Source: Rhizoctonia solani (taxonomy: Eukaryota; Basidiomycota; Agaricomycetes; Cantharellales; Ceratobasidiaceae). From it: a stretch of 64,000 bases of DNA. This document shows positions 1 through 10,728 of the stretch, in pieces (position 1 is the first letter of the stretch; each line of letters opens with the position of its first letter). The stretch covers positions 1,302,001-1,366,000 of the forward strand of contig NC_057378.1 in assembly GCF_016906535.1 (NCBI RefSeq), in the 5' to 3' direction. The position numbers were made by a program, and so were the translations under genes. Under the pieces are notes generated by a model that made no database searches, had not been told where the DNA came from, and saw only the letters and a list, made by a program, of their open reading frames with translations.

Positions 1-101
1 AGTATAGCCTTAGATAGTAGACTTACATAATCCAGTGTAGTAGTACGGCCTAAGCGCCCCACCTTCATTAGCGTGTACCCACCTTATAGTGTGTACAAAC
101 A
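1..101 (+). repeat. L2 solo LTR, right end only
   Basis: Matches the right third of the L2 LTRs at 21027-21588 and 20681-22354, including the end near GTGTACAAACA. The left part lies outside the window. The sequence to the right is reverse transcriptase of copy A on the minus strand, so this LTR is inserted in that gene. Confidence 0.7.
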
Positions 102-201
102 GTACACTTGGAGGCCTTGCAGAACAGTTGATTCTCCATTAGTTGATGTAGGACCTCATGGACATGTTTGGCATGTGATGTGTCATCCTTGGAGTATATT
201 A

Positions 202-1748
202 CACTGAGCAGCAAAAGTATTGCAGGTCAGGAGAGGTCAAAAGTTTACTTCCATTGCTGAGCAGCCAATCAGTGAATCCCATCTAAATTATACTGACACA
301 TGTGGCCATTGTAACACTATGCTGTAGCACAATATCTTACAAATCCATCAAGAACTGAGCTCACAGCCCCACTTTTGCTGTAATGCAACCTGCAAAACTT
401 TTGCTGATTGTGTTGAGCATCTTACAAATCTGCACATAACTGATTATGCAGTTCAGTACAAGTTCTGGTTTTTGCATGCACATTCCCAGTTATATGGGCC
501 ATTGCTGGACAGAGTATCAGCTTGTTCCACCCATTAGGACTGTGTAACAGAACTGTCTTCTCAGGGCCAGTAAAAGAAACTCCAAATTGCAGTTGCATTG
601 CACTCAAGGCACTGTGTGGGCTGGAAATGCTTTGGGGTATCTCAGGTGACTGCTGGTACCCAGTGAAACAGTTTCCATGACCTTCCCATACCTGGGACTG
701 GCAATATAAGAGATTGCAGTGGGTTGGGCTGTATGAGCTGAAAATTGAAATGCCACTCATTAGCTGGAATCCAAGCCTGATGACATAGAACTTCTAGCAG
801 TAGCAGACACAGGTCAGGGGTATGCTGATCAGTTATCTAGGGCAGCAGTGATGTGTACACAAAGATAGGATGCAGTATACACAGAAATTGCAGCCAATGG
901 GTGGGGTCTCAAATTGAACATGTTCTAACTCTGTGATTGTCAATTGAAAAAGGTTGAAACTCATACAGTAGAAGGTTCCTCTAAGGCAGACCTTATGATG
1001 GAAAACTGGTTCCCTGATTGACAATCACAGAGTTAGAACATGTTCAATTTGAGACCCCACCCATTGGCTGCAATTTCTGTGTATACTGCATCCTATCTTT
1101 GTGTACACATCACTGCTGCCCTAGATAACTGATTCCAGCATACACTGACCTGTGTCTGCTACTGCTAGAAGTTCTTGGATTCCAGCTAATGAGTGGCATT
1201 TCAATTTTCAGCTCATACAGCCCAACCCACTGCAATCTCTTATATTGCCAGTCCCAGGTATGGGAAGGTCATGGAAACTGTTTCACTGGGTACCAGCAGT
1301 CACCTGAGATACCCCAAAGCATTTCCAGCCCACACAGTGCCTTGAGTGCAATGCAACTGCAATTTGGAGTTTCTTTTACTGGCCCTGAGAAGACAGTTCT
1401 GTTACACAGTCCCTAATGGGTGGAACAAGCTGATACTCTGTCCAGCAATGGCCCATATAACTGGGAATGTGCATGCAAAAAACCAGAACTTGTACTGAAC
1501 TGCATAATCAGTTATGTGCAGATTTGTAAGATGCTCAACACAATCAGCAAAGTTTTGCAGGTTGCATTACAGCAAAAGTGGGGCTGTGAGCTCAGTTCTT
1601 GATGGATTTGTAAGATATTGTGCTACAGCATAGTGTTACAATGGCCACATGTGTCAGTATAATTTAGATGGGATTCACTGATTGGCTGCTCAGCAATGGA
1701 AGTAAACTTTTGACCTCTCCTGACCTGCAATACTTTTGCTGCTCAGTG
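202..1748. mobile_element. Large foldback DNA element (MITE-like) with TA duplication
   Basis: A 1547 bp near-perfect inverted repeat. The left arm runs from 202 to about 948 and the right arm from about 1020 to 1748, with a loop of about 70 bp. The termini read CACTGAGCAGCAAAAGTATT and its complement. TA occurs on both sides (200-201 and 1749-1750), and removing the element plus one TA restores the reverse transcriptase sequence of copy A. The arms differ by a 13-bp indel near 770-790 and a few substitutions. The same 75-residue frame appears in both arms, but I see no transposase. A TA duplication fits Tc1/mariner-type movement; a CACTG terminus would also fit a CACTA-type element. Confidence 0.85.
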
Positions 1749-1750
1749 TA

Positions 1751-2682
1751 GAATGTTTTCAAGGTAGATGATGACATACACATCCAACAGATCCTTGAAT
1801 AGCTCATTCATGAAATTCTGAAATGCTCAGGAGTGTTGTCAGGCCAAATGTCATTACAAGGGATTTGTAGAGTCTGTATTTGGTTTGGAATGCAGTCTTC
1901 CATTCATTGCCTTCTTTAATGCAGACATTGTTGTAACCCCATCAAAGATCTAGCTTAGTAAAGACCTTGGCACTTTCTTGGTCCAGTTATTGAGACAGCA
2001 GTAGTACAACCAATTGACAGGAGCCATCCTTTTTGGGGACAAACATGATGGGTGAACTGATGGAAGACTTGCTGGGTGGATTTTTCCAGCCTTCAATTTG
2101 TCCCTGAGCCAGTCCTTGAGTGTAGTGGACTTGGCATCTGTCATACTGTATAGGGGCAAGTTGAGGGGCCCTTCCTCTATCAGTTCTATTCCAATGTTGT
2201 AATGCCAGTGAGGTGGAAGCTTATTGAATTCTTCCTCTCCAAATACCTTGGCGTATTGATGGTATTCTGGAGGTACCTTCAAGTGGGTTTTGATTGGCTT
2301 CTTCCTTGGCAATAGCCACATGTTCTGGGGGCATGTGAGGGAAGGTGATGGTACATTGGTTCCAATCAATTCTGGATTGTGGCATCTAAACATTTCAAAC
2401 CTAGGATGGCTGTGTGACTGCCAGTGTTACAGATGAGGAAGGTTTCCATCATCTTTTTGCCATTGTAGGTGAAGGTTAGTAATGCCTTCTTCCAAATCTT
2501 GCCAGCCTGGGGGCTTGACCCATTGAGCATGGTAACAGTATGGGGTGAGGGTACATCTATGAGTGGTAGGCGTAGTGCCTTGGTGGTATGTGGGTGTAAG
2601 AATGACAATGTGGCACCTGAATCTAACAGGACTTCTAGTGGTTTGCTCATTTCTCCAGCAGTATTTGAATTGTGAAGAGGGG
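1751..2682 (-). pseudogene. Copy A protease and reverse transcriptase, broken
   Basis: Read right to left, this encodes the aspartic protease (DSGATLSFLHPHTTKALRLP near 2570-2640) and the N-terminal half of reverse transcriptase (FNKLPPHWHYNIGIELIEEG near 2200). The catalytic YLDD region lies next to the foldback insertion. Several frames are needed, for example a break at 2366-2393, so the gene is inactive. Codons show many TG/CA changes against copy I, typical of an old copy. Confidence 0.8.
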
Positions 2683-2687
2683 TGTAT

Positions 2688-3255
2688 TGTTGTACTCCAA
2701 ACTATAAGGTTGGGTACATGCTAGTGAGCGGGCGCTTGTGGCCATACTAATACACTGGCTTATGTAAACTACTACCTAAGGCTATCTACTAACTATCTAA
2801 GTTGCTTAAGGCAATGACTACCAACTACTGCTGAGTGCAAAGGGGCCAGAGGCCTGGGAGGTGTGGTAGGTTAAGGTAAGGGGTTTATGTCAGCAGAACT
2901 TCTGGGGGCTGGCTACTTAGCTGGCTGATGCCTCCTCAATGGATATGAGACAAGGTAAAATCAACTTGGGGTCTCCAAGTGATTTTCCTGCTGTATATAT
3001 AGACAAGAACACACTATCTACATGGTCTGTGCGCATGAGAAAGAGTAAGTATAACAAAATGAGAAGCATGCTGCAGGTTGCACAGAAGCGGATTTCTTCT
3101 AAGCGCCCTTGGCACGGCATCTTGGCGCGGCATCTTGGCATAATGAGCGCCAAGATCACGTGATCAAAAAACATAAGATAAAGAGTCTGTAAAAAATACT
3201 AGAAATAATAGAAAAATTGGGCAATTCTCATGGTATAGTTTAGGAGGTTATAACA
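2688..3255 (-). repeat. L2 solo LTR
   Basis: Begins TGTTGTACTCC and ends GTTATAACA (568 bp), flanked by the duplication TGTAT (2683-2687 and 3256-3260). The TATA-like stretch points to the minus strand as the LTR sense strand. It is inserted between protease and gag of copy A. Confidence 0.9.
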
Positions 3256-3295
3256 TGTATTATATGGACAGATATTACAAAATTCAAAACATAAG

Positions 3296-3904
3296 TGTTG
3301 TACACCACTGTAAGGTGGGTACACTAGTGGAGTGGGCGCTTGGGGCTGTAGCTAGTACAAGGTAACTGCTGACTAATCTAGGTAACTAGGCTAACTACTG
3401 TAACTAAACTGATGCTTAGGGCGTCCTACTAACTACTACTGTTGATGGGGGCTTAGCCCTGGAGGTGTGGTAAGTCAAGGTAAGGGGGTTACATTAGTAA
3501 CACTTCTGGAACCTGCTACTTAGCTGGCTGGTTGCCTCCTCAATGGATATGAGACAAGGTAAAATTGACTTGGGGTCTCAAGCAATTTTCCTGCTGTATT
3601 TATACACTAGGAACTATCTACATAGCGGTCTGTGCGCATGTGAAAGGAAGTCTACATTTGAAACAAGAAGCATGCTGCAGGCTGCGCAGAAGTGTGGATT
3701 TCCCCTAAGTGCCCTTGGCATGGCATCTTGGTGCAGCATCTTGGCATAATAAGCGCCAAGATCACGTGATTGAAAAACGCAAGATATCAAGTTTGTAAAA
3801 AATAGTAAAAATATCAGAAAAAAGAGATATCAAGTTTGTAAAAAATAGTAAAAATATCAGAAAAAAGAGGCAATTCTAGTGGTATATGTTAGGGGATTGT
3901 AACA
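3296..3904 (-). repeat. L2 solo LTR
   Basis: Begins TGTTGTACACC and ends GATTGTAACA (609 bp), with duplication ATAAG at 3291-3295 and 3905-3909. It lies only 40 bp from the previous L2 LTR. A tandem copy of about 50 bp near 3785-3870 explains its extra length. Confidence 0.9.
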
Positions 3905-4800
3905 ATAAGCCAGAGTTCTTAGGGTCCTTGTGCATGGCAACAGGTACCCTACTCTTTTCCCAATTGGTACTTGGAGTCTTTGCCAGTTTTGGCAGTTTCC
4001 TTGGCCTTCCCCTTATCCTCCTTAGGGGTGGCCTTCCAGCCAGTCCTGCATTTGGCAAACATGTGCCCTGGTTTGCTGCATTTTACACAGAGACCTTCTG
4101 CATGGCAGCAATTGTGTTCTTCTTCCAAAACATAGTTGGGGTTGGAAGAGAGGGGACTGGTTTTTGTGGCCTGTTGGCCAGTACTTGCCCCCCAGTTGGG
4201 GTGGTTGAGGTTTTACCAGACTTATTACCCTGTTGCGGGTGGCTGGCTCTCTCCTTGCAGAGGGCATTGTCAATGATGAGGGCAGCATCGGCAGCTCCCT
4301 CAGGGTGCAGGTTGCCTCTCCCATGTGGCAATCTGTTTTTGACTTCCCAATGAAGCCCACACACAATTGGCTGTGGAGGGCAGTGTTGTTCCAATTGAGC
4401 TCCATTTGCAGCGTATGGAATTTTGTAATATATTTGGCACAAGTGCTGGTTTGTGTCAAGGAAGTGATCTTCTGTTCTGCTGCTTGTGTTGCGTTGGGGT
4501 TGCCAAAGGCAGCCAAGAACTCAATTTGAAATCATCCACAGCTTGGATGATAATGCAATGGGACCCTAGTTGGTCCAATAGGGATGGGCCCAAGCCCTGC
4601 TGGCCTCTGTCATGTTCATGAGGAGGAAACTTAGGACCTCCAGGTCCATTGGGAACTGCCTTTGATTTAGGCAAACCCAGGCCAACATGCATGTCAGCCA
4701 TTGTTTGGCCTCCAAGCCAATTTTGCCTTTGAAGGCATCTGGGTGGTCCACTTCCACAGTGGAGGGGGCTGGAGGCAGTGCCAGAGTGACTTGGGGTGCT
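3905..4800 (-). pseudogene. Copy A gag, C-terminal part
   Basis: Encodes a gag capsid-like region (segments resembling GAWAHPHLDQLGSH and TGTCAEYITKF of copy I, in shifted frames) and a C-terminal zinc-knuckle region near 4010-4090. Frameshifts split it into several pieces. The TTTTCCC complement of the slippery heptamer is still present near 3955. It ends at the L6 LTR at 4801. Confidence 0.75.
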
Positions 4801-6492
4801 TGTTGTAAATTGGGGGAAAAGAGGTTGAGACTCTGGTGCTGAGCAGAGTCTGTGTTGGAAGTTTCCCAATCTCCAAGCTAAGTAAAGAAGTAGCTTCTTT
4901 AGGGTTCTCTGGGTCTAGCTATCTTCAATACAATCAACTACAGATATATCCTTTCTCAGTGTAAAGTGTCTTAGTATGTATTTCTGTAAGAGCAAGAGTA
5001 CTGGCTCAGGTTCCTTTTGGCAGAGATAGTTATGTAAGTTTCACTCCTAGTTGCAGGAACTAACTGGTTACTTAGTATATATCCTTCTTTAAGGATGATT
5101 GCCTTCTGTTCACTTAACCTAAGAACTCTGTATCAGGTCTACAACCTTTCCACACTATGGGTACTTGGGAGATCCACTTATACAAGTTTAAGTTATTTGA
5201 AATCTTGAGGCACAATATATCACACAATTGAGGGGGGCAAGCCCAAACCCAAGAGTGACAGTCAACAGTAACAGTGAGTGAAGTGGTAGGAAGGGTGCCC
5301 TCCAAGGGTATGCAAGAGTCCCCTTTTATACCCTAGAGTGGCAAGGTTACTGAGTCATTCACCTAGTCAGAGTATGAATATGACTTGCTTAGGACTGTGC
5401 TTCCTAAGATTTTGATTGGAGGGTGGGAAGGCACAGATATGACTAGGATGGAATGTGACTGCTCTTGGGTTGAACTGCAATTAGTTAAAAATGGAAACAT
5501 CTAAATACATCTAAATACATGACTCAGTCTATCAAGAAATGCTTGGCAGCCAATCAGCACTTTAGAGTGAGTCATTAGTGTGAGTCATTCTGGTGGCAAG
5601 CAGAATGACTCATAGCAGGACTTGCAGTGCCACTAGAAATTATTAAATAAGGAGAACTTTAGTAATCTCATGAGAGGTATGTGTCACAACTAAGCTTGGA
5701 CCTATGATACAAGTAGGGCTTAAAGTCTGTGGCCCTATCACCAATGGACTATGAAGCGCAAGAGGGGCAACAAAGGCCCAAGGGGTATGGATGGGGGTAG
5801 AGGGCAACAAGGCCTGGGTTGTGATTATCAGTAATATGCACTAATGGCCAACTAGGGGCCTGGGCAAAGGGGATAGGTAAGAACTCAGGTGAATTGACAA
5901 AGAGGTCAAGTCTTGCTGTTTTAGCGGCGACTTGACCTGGTTTAAATACATGAGGCAAGCCACATCAAAAACAACAGTACTAAACAATGAGTCATTACAA
6001 TTTCACATCATATTTCAAATATGTCACGTGATCTTGATGAGTCATAAATATATACCTAAAAAGGAAAGTATCTTGGAAAAAAGATAGAAAATAGTAGAAA
6101 ATTATGTCATGCCAATGAAGGTCATGACAGTATGACTCAACTACACTAGGAATAAGGTTCATCTCCCAAGTTAGAGCTAGCCATGTGATGAGCTAGATGT
6201 AAAGATATAAATATAATGATTAGTAAGGTACTTGAGCCACATAGATAGAATCTTGTGAAGCTAATATCTCCATGAGATCTTATCGTATGAGCACGTGACA
6301 GGCAGCGTTAGAACGAGCGAAGGGAGGTCTATTGAACGATATGTAACACATACAGTCAATATGAGCGTTACATAGAGTAATGACAGGAATAATGGAAAAT
6401 AAGAGAGAAATGGCCATTAAATCAGAAAGTCAGATATATGCAGATTATTGTGGATGGTGAGCTGTGAATGCAAAACTGTGTGATACATAACA
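4801..6492 (-). repeat. L6 LTR, probable chimera of two insertions
   Basis: This matches the L6 solo LTR at 31123-32356 in reverse over its whole length once the L4 insertion at 5682-6129 is removed. The ends are TGTTGTAAATT and GATACATAACA. The flanks do not match: GTGCT on the left, CCCTC on the right. The left flank is minus-strand gag of copy A and the right flank is plus-strand gag of copy B. I infer recombination between two L6 LTRs that deleted the DNA between them. A TATAAAAGG box lies near 5320 on the minus strand. Confidence 0.8.
5682..6129. repeat. L4 solo LTR
   Basis: A 448 bp insert in the L6 LTR with TGTCACAAC and GTCATGACA ends and duplication GTATG (5677-5681 and 6130-6134). 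It contains a CACGTG site near 6024. No other copy is seen in the window, so the LTR identity rests on its ends and duplication. Confidence 0.75.
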
Positions 6493-6893
6493 CCCTCCTC
6501 AAGCTGCAAAACGCAGCACTCATTATTGACAATGCTCTCTGCAAAGAGTGTGCTAGCCACCCACCAAGGGACAATAAGCCTAGCAAACCATCCAACCCTG
6601 CAAGGGGGACAAGTACTGGTCAGTCAATCACTGGTTCAAGGAAACTCTCCAACAACCCCAACTATATGTTGGAGGAAGAACAAAACCACCGCCACACTGC
6701 TGGCACCTGCATCAAATGCAGCAGAATGGGCCACAAATTTGCAGAATGCCAAGCGGGCTGGAAGGGTACCCCCATTGACAATGGGGTAAAAAAGGAAGCT
6801 GCAAAACTGGCAAAGAGTCTGGACCCATCCTGGGAAAAGACTAAGGGTACCTGCTGCTGCACACAAGGACCCCAAGTACTCTGGCTTGATTGA
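6493..6893 (+). pseudogene. Copy B gag, C-terminal end with zinc knuckle
   Basis: Encodes the last part of gag. The CCHC zinc knuckle CIKCSRMGHKFAEC (CX2CX4HX4C) is at about 6710-6750, inside a basic linker. The 5' part of the gene is lost at the L6 junction. The slippery stretch near 6835 is retained, but the following hairpin has lost pairs. Confidence 0.8.
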
Positions 6894-6899
6894 ATTTGT

Positions 6900-9120
6900 A
6901 ATATATCCAGTAGTATCAATAGAAACTCACCACTCTTCACAATTTCAATTAAACCAGAGAAACAAGCAGAACACTTAGAAGTCCTGATTGACTCAGGCGC
7001 CACCTCATCATTCCTACATCCCCAACCGTGGAACTACTTTGCCTCCCCCTTATTGATCTTCCAATTCCCTGTACTGTAACAATGCTTGATGGGTCAAGCC
7101 CCCAGGCTGGCAGAATTTGGAAAAAGGCCATAATGACTTTTCTATTTGATGGCAGGCGTATGACAGAGACCTTCCTGATCTGCAACACTGGGTCACATGC
7201 TGCTATCCTAGGAATTAAATGGCTGGAACACCACAATCCTGAAATAGACTGAAACACCCACTCTCTCTCCTTCACCCATACACCCCCAGAGCATGTGGCT
7301 ATTGCTGAAGAAGAGGAAGCCAACAAAAAACTGCTTGAAGGAGTACCCTCCAAATACCATCAATACACCAAGGTATTTGGAGAAGAAGAATTCAACAAGC
7401 TTCCCCCACACCAGCACTACAATATTGGGATAGAACTTACAGAAGAAGGACCACTCAACTTGCCCCTGTACAGTATGACAGATGCTGAATCCGCCACACT
7501 CAAGGATTGGCTCAGGGACAAATTGAAAGCTGGGAAAATCCACCCCAGCAAGTCCTCCATTAGCTCCCTGGTCATGTTTGTTCCAAAACAGATGGCTCCC
7601 ACTGATTGGTGGTGGATTACCATTGCCTGAATAGCCAAACAAAGAAAAATGTATATCCATTGCCCCATCCCAACAACCTTATGGCCCAACTCTGTGGTGC
7701 CAAAGTATTTACCAAACTGGACTTGAGATGGGGTTACAACAATGTTTGGGTTAAAGAAGGTGACAAATGGAAAACTGCCTTCCAAACCAAGTATGGCCTA
7801 TACAAATCCCTGGTTATGACCTTTGGCTTGACAAATGCCCCAGCTGCATTTCAAGATTTTATGAACAAATTGTTTAAGGACTTATTGGATGTGTGCATGT
7901 CCTAGACGTCCTTACAGGGCGTTGAGGCAGCGGGCGCTTGTGGCCGTAAGGACTAAGTGGAAAACCGCGTAAGGTGGCAAGGGAACTACCTACAACAACA
8001 AACTAACTAACTATGGTGACTAGACGCTATAAGGCATTGACAAGCTACCTAAGTACAGTGGGAGCAACGCTTAAGGCGTTTATCTGAGTGGTTACCGGCT
8101 ATAAGGCCTTGTACAGGATGTGGAGTGCAACAAGAGGTAATTGACCTGGGTGTTACCATGGTTGGTTGGCCTCCTTATATATTCTACAGGTGAGCTATTT
8201 ACAAATACATTATATCCAATACCATATCAAAATAAGAACCCCAATCCGCAGTTGGCCTTACTCATGCGTACGTGTCACTGACGTGTCATAGTGATGTTGT
8301 CAAGTGGAGGTGGCTATGTATGCTCAGGTAAGCGTGGATGGGGACGTGGCTTGGCGCTTAGCATATGATATAAGCGCCAAAGTCACGTGACTGAAAACAT
8401 TGTTTGATTGCCTTTGTTTAAATTCAAGAAAATGGGAATAAATTCCCTGGTATTGAGTGTGTCTACAACAGTGCATCATCATTTACCTTGATGACATCCT
8501 TATATACTCAAAGGATGACGCATCCCATACGCAACATGTTCATGAAGTCCTGCAGCAACTTATGGAGAACCAACTATTCTGCAAGGCCTCAAAATGTACC
8601 TTCCATGTCACATTGGTGGAATACTTGGGAATAATTGTGTTGGACAAGGGTTTCAGCCTGGATAAACTAAAGATCCAGGCTGTCCAAGAATGGCCTGCAC
8701 CAACCAAGGTCAGGGAGGTCCAATCCTTTCTAGGGTTTGCCAACTTTCTGCATTGGTTTGTTGCCAATTTCAGCCACATGGCCAGGCTGCTACATAACCT
8801 AGTCAAGAAAGACGTCACATGGAAATGGCATACAAAGGGGCAAGAGGCATTCCAAAGGATTAAGGACACCATTACCAATGCACTGGTCCTAGCCCATGCC
8901 AATCCTGCTAAACCTTACTTCCTGGAAACGGATGCATCTGGAGTGGCTCTAGGCTCCATACTGAGCCAATGCCAGGAAGACAGTTGCCTACACCCTCTAG
9001 GATTCCTGTCAGAATCATTCAAAGGCGCAGAACAGAATTACAACATGCATGACAAGGAACTCCTTGCCATTATCTGCTCTTTTGAATACTGGCACATATT
9101 TTTGGAAGGCACTATGCATC
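6900..9120 (+). pseudogene. Copy B protease, RT and RNase H start, split by a solo LTR
   Basis: The protease motif DSGATSSFLH is near 6990, followed by reverse transcriptase at 7295-7897 and 8471-9120. The catalytic IIYLDDILIYS lies right after the solo LTR junction at about 8480-8510, and the RNase H start ETDASGVALGS near 8930. A stop after HNPEID (about 7250) and a shift near 7590 break the frame. The reading resumes exactly across the 5-bp duplication GTGCA. Confidence 0.85.
7898..8470 (-). repeat. G1 solo LTR in copy B RT
   Basis: A 573 bp LTR with TGTCCTAGACG and GTGTCTACAACA ends, reversed relative to copy I. Duplication GTGCA is at 7893-7897 and 8471-8475. It carries the U3 palindrome and CACGTG near 8365-8395. 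Confidence 0.93.
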
Positions 9121-9690
9121 TTTTGTAGACACACTTGATACCAGGGAATTTATCCCAATTTTCTCAAATTTAAACGGAGTTAAACAGACAACATTTTCAA
9201 TCACGTGACTTTGGCGCTTATATCATACAATAAGCGCCAAGCCACGTCCCCATCCGCACTTAATCAGCACACGTAGCCACCTCTACCTATGACATCATCA
9301 TGACACGTCAGTGACACGTATGCATGAGTAAGACCAACTGCAGAGCAGTGTTCTTATTGGTTATAGTTTTGCATATTGTATATTTGTAATTAGTCTACCC
9401 CTGTAATATATAAGGAGGCCAACCAACCATGGTAACACCCAGGTCAATTACCTCTTGTTGCATCACAACACTGTACAAGGGCCTTACAGCCCAGTAACCA
9501 CTTAGCTTCACGCCTTAAGCGTTCTCACCACTGTACTTAGGTAGCTCACCAACGCCTTATAGCGTCTTGTCACTGTAGTTAGTAGTTTGTATGTTGTGGG
9601 GTAGAACCTTGCCGCCTTAAGTGGTACATTGTATTAGTCACATGGCCACAAGTGCCTGCACCCTCAACATCCTTACAGACGTCCAGGACA
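9121..9690 (+). repeat. G1 solo LTR in copy B RNase H
   Basis: A 570 bp LTR in the same orientation as copy I. Its first bases are TTTTGTAGAC, where TGTTGTAGAC is expected, so the terminal TG is mutated. Duplication GCATC is at 9116-9120 and 9691-9695. Confidence 0.92.
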
Positions 9691-10320
9691 GCATCCCATT
9701 ACTGTGTTCACCAATCATTGCAACCTGGAATATTGGAAAGAATCCTGTACATTTAATCAATGCCATGCACATTGGCACCTCCTATTAGCAGGGTACAGCT
9801 TCCAAATTGTCTACTGCCCAGGGAAACAATCAGGGAAACTGGACGCGTTGTCACGCCACTCAGACCATGCCAACATTCCACCAGAACCGCAATCCATGCT
9901 ACCAGAAACTGTATTTGCCAATGTGGCCCTTGTGATACCAGAAAAGGAACTCCAACGCCAGATTGAGTTGGCCCTGGATCAGGACAAATCTCTGGAAGAA
10001 ATCCTCCAGTTCCTACAAAACAAGTCCAAAGCGCTGCCCTCAATTAAATGCACATTCAAGGACTACTAAATGGAGGCAGGGCTACTCTTTTACCAGGGAC
10101 GGATTGTGGTACCAGACAAGGGGACGCTGAGAACAGACCTTCTTTGAATCTTCCATGATAGCCCATTGGCCAGACAGCCTGGGAGACAACAAACACTCAA
10201 ACTTGTATCATGAGATTACTATTGGCCTGGAATACGCACTGACACCTACTGGCACATCAACTCATGCAAAACTTGCCAGCAAATCTGCAAACCCAAATAC
10301 GTGTTGATCCCACCACAGCC
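9691..10320 (+). pseudogene. Copy B RNase H end and integrase start
   Basis: Encodes the end of RNase H (QIVYCPGKQSGKLDALSRHS near 9810-9870), the linker and the beginning of the integrase zinc-binding domain. Stops occur at 10066-10068 (FKDY then stop), 10147 and 10211. It is interrupted at CAGCC (10316-10320) by copy I and resumes at 16790. Confidence 0.82.
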
Positions 10321-10401
10321 TGTCGTAGACACACTCGATACCAGGGAATTTATTCCCATTTTCTCGGATTTGAACGAAGGCAAACGGACAACATTTTCGA
10401 T

Positions 10402-10440
10402 CACGTGACCTCGGCGCTTATATCATACGCTAAGCGCCGA
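10402..10440 (+). promoter_or_regulatory. U3 module: CACGTG site plus GGCGCTTA palindrome
   Basis: CACGTG (10402-10407), a bHLH-type E-box, is followed by perfect 10-bp arms TCGGCGCTTA (10411-10420) and TAAGCGCCGA (10431-10440) around a 10-bp loop. The arrangement is kept in all G1 LTRs, often with paired changes such as TTGGCGC and GCGCCAA. Related GCGC and CACGTG sites occur in L2 LTRs. The binding protein is unknown. Confidence 0.6.
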
Positions 10441-10608
10441 GCCACGTCCCCTTCCGCGCTTATCTCAGCATACGTAGCCACCTCCACCTGATGACATCAC
10501 TATGACACGTCAGTGACACGTATGCATGAGTAAGGCCAACTGCGGAGCGGGGTTCTTATTTGATTAGGTATTGCATATAATGTATTTGTAATTAGTTCAC
10601 CTGTAGAA

Positions 10609-10616
10609 TATATAAA
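10609..10616 (+). promoter_or_regulatory. TATA box of copy I LTR
   Basis: TATATAAA, 34 bp upstream of the sequence that matches the primer site and is therefore the predicted RNA 5' end. All G1 LTRs keep a TATATAA-like box here. Confidence 0.7.
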
Positions 10617-10642
10617 GAGGCCAACCGACCATGGTAACACCC

Positions 10643-10655
10643 AGGTTGATTACCT
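10643..10655 (+). promoter_or_regulatory. Predicted RNA 5' end / self-primer
   Basis: AGGTTGATTACCT is complementary, with one G-U pair, to 10914-10926 just after the LTR. The 3' LTR copy reads AGGTCGATTACCT and pairs perfectly. It sits at the usual distance after the TATA box. In Tf1 of fission yeast the first bases of the mRNA pair with the primer site in this way. Confidence 0.65.
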
Positions 10656-10728
10656 CTTGTCGCATCCACTCAGTGTACGAGGGCCCTACAGCCCAGTAAA
10701 TACTAGTTAGCTACTTAGACCCTCTACA

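Larger units (their letters stand above)
102..4800 (-). mobile_element. G1 chromovirus copy A, pol and gag part, interrupted
   Basis: Minus-strand Ty3/Gypsy remains. Reverse transcriptase is at 102-201 and 1749-2200, protease with a DSGATLSFLHP motif near 2600, and gag with broken zinc knuckle at 3905-4800. It is cut by the foldback element at 202-1748 and by L2 solo LTRs at 2688-3255 and 3296-3904. Its gag stops abruptly at 4800. The gag N-terminus, leader and 5' LTR in the same orientation resume at 18463-19736. I infer that both parts are one element split by copy B and a later deletion. Frameshifts and stops make it dead. Confidence 0.85.

Noticed and set aside
422..1602. Frames of 60-112 residues in the 1547-bp palindrome as proteins
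   Set aside because: The same frame appears in both arms only because the arms are inverted copies. No transposase motif is present.
3785..3870. CRISPR-like or satellite array
   Set aside because: Only two tandem copies of about 50 bp are present inside one L2 LTR.
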